DNA of 64,000 nucleotides. Origin: Hyphomicrobiales bacterium. GTDB lineage: Bacteria; Pseudomonadota; Alphaproteobacteria; Rhizobiales; Devosiaceae. The notes beneath the pieces are model-generated. The model saw only the letters and a program-made list of their open reading frames with translations, was not told the origin of the DNA and ran no database searches. The DNA is taken from contig SEEL01000012.1 of assembly GCA_004144345.1 (NCBI GenBank), forward strand, positions 35,264-99,263, given 5' to 3'. Positions 63,952 through 64,000 of the stretch are shown here, in pieces; the stretch's first letter is position 1; each line of letters opens with the position of its first letter. The position numbers and the translations under genes are program-made.

Positions 63952-64000
63952 ATGAAGCAGCGACGTCGCATCTATTTTTCCGCATCTCAGCGAGCGGAGA
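63952..64000 (+). mobile_element. IS30-family transposase, N-terminal fragment at window edge
   Basis: The ATG at 63952 (GGAG seven bases upstream) begins 'MKQRRRIYFSASQRAE', the conserved N terminus of a group of alphaproteobacterial IS30 transposases. Only 16 residues are visible. The left inverted repeat of the element should lie between the end of the structured repeat and 63951; I could not identify it with certainty. Confidence 0.65.

Overview
The window looks like chromosome, or a large replicon, of a high-GC alphaproteobacterium of the order Hyphomicrobiales (Rhizobiales). A Devosia- or Mesorhizobium-like relative is my best guess, but genus is inference. The reasons are many ABC importers, a symporter-histidine kinase next to an ScfR-type regulator, bacterial NHEJ genes (ligD plus two ku) and near-perfect EcfG (general stress sigma factor) promoters.

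1-9.1 kb: a branched-chain/short-chain-carboxylate type ABC importer on the minus strand, divergent from a signalling set. That set is an XRE/ScfR regulator, a lone receiver, a two-TM protein and a sodium-solute-symporter histidine kinase. 9.1-18.1 kb: two ribose/fructose-type sugar importers, an NAD-dependent epimerase and a LacI repressor. 18.1-24.8 kb: one minus-strand operon with a DapA-family aldolase/dehydratase, IclR regulator, sugar ABC importer, SDR dehydrogenase and EamA exporter. 25.1-26.6 kb: two gene remnants fused by a deletion.

26.7-38 kb: a stress SDR and a universal stress protein, then periplasmic respiration: membrane PQQ glucose dehydrogenase with cytochrome b561, opposite a caa3-type oxidase operon (subunit II-cyt c, fused I+III, small membrane protein, CtaG-like, triheme cytochrome c). 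38-60 kb: an accessory stress island of small proteins, trehalose synthesis (treZ), cold shock protein, Mn-catalase, Zn alcohol dehydrogenase, YihY, LigD and two Ku genes. It holds several decayed genes: frameshifted treZ, nonsense-interrupted DUF6894, Crp/Fnr and receiver remnants. treZ, ligD and both ku genes each carry a consensus GGAAC-N16/17-CGTT promoter.

60.1-63.9 kb: the most unusual part. A roughly 600-base non-coding element occurs twice in the same orientation, on either side of a secreted alginate-lyase-like gene. Each copy has an 81-87 bp, essentially perfect inverted repeat around a conserved 285-base core. The two copies differ at 15 of 81 arm positions and 14 of those are changed on both arms; short hairpins inside the core covary too. 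It is either an undescribed large structured RNA or a palindromic mobile element. The window ends inside an IS30-family transposase.
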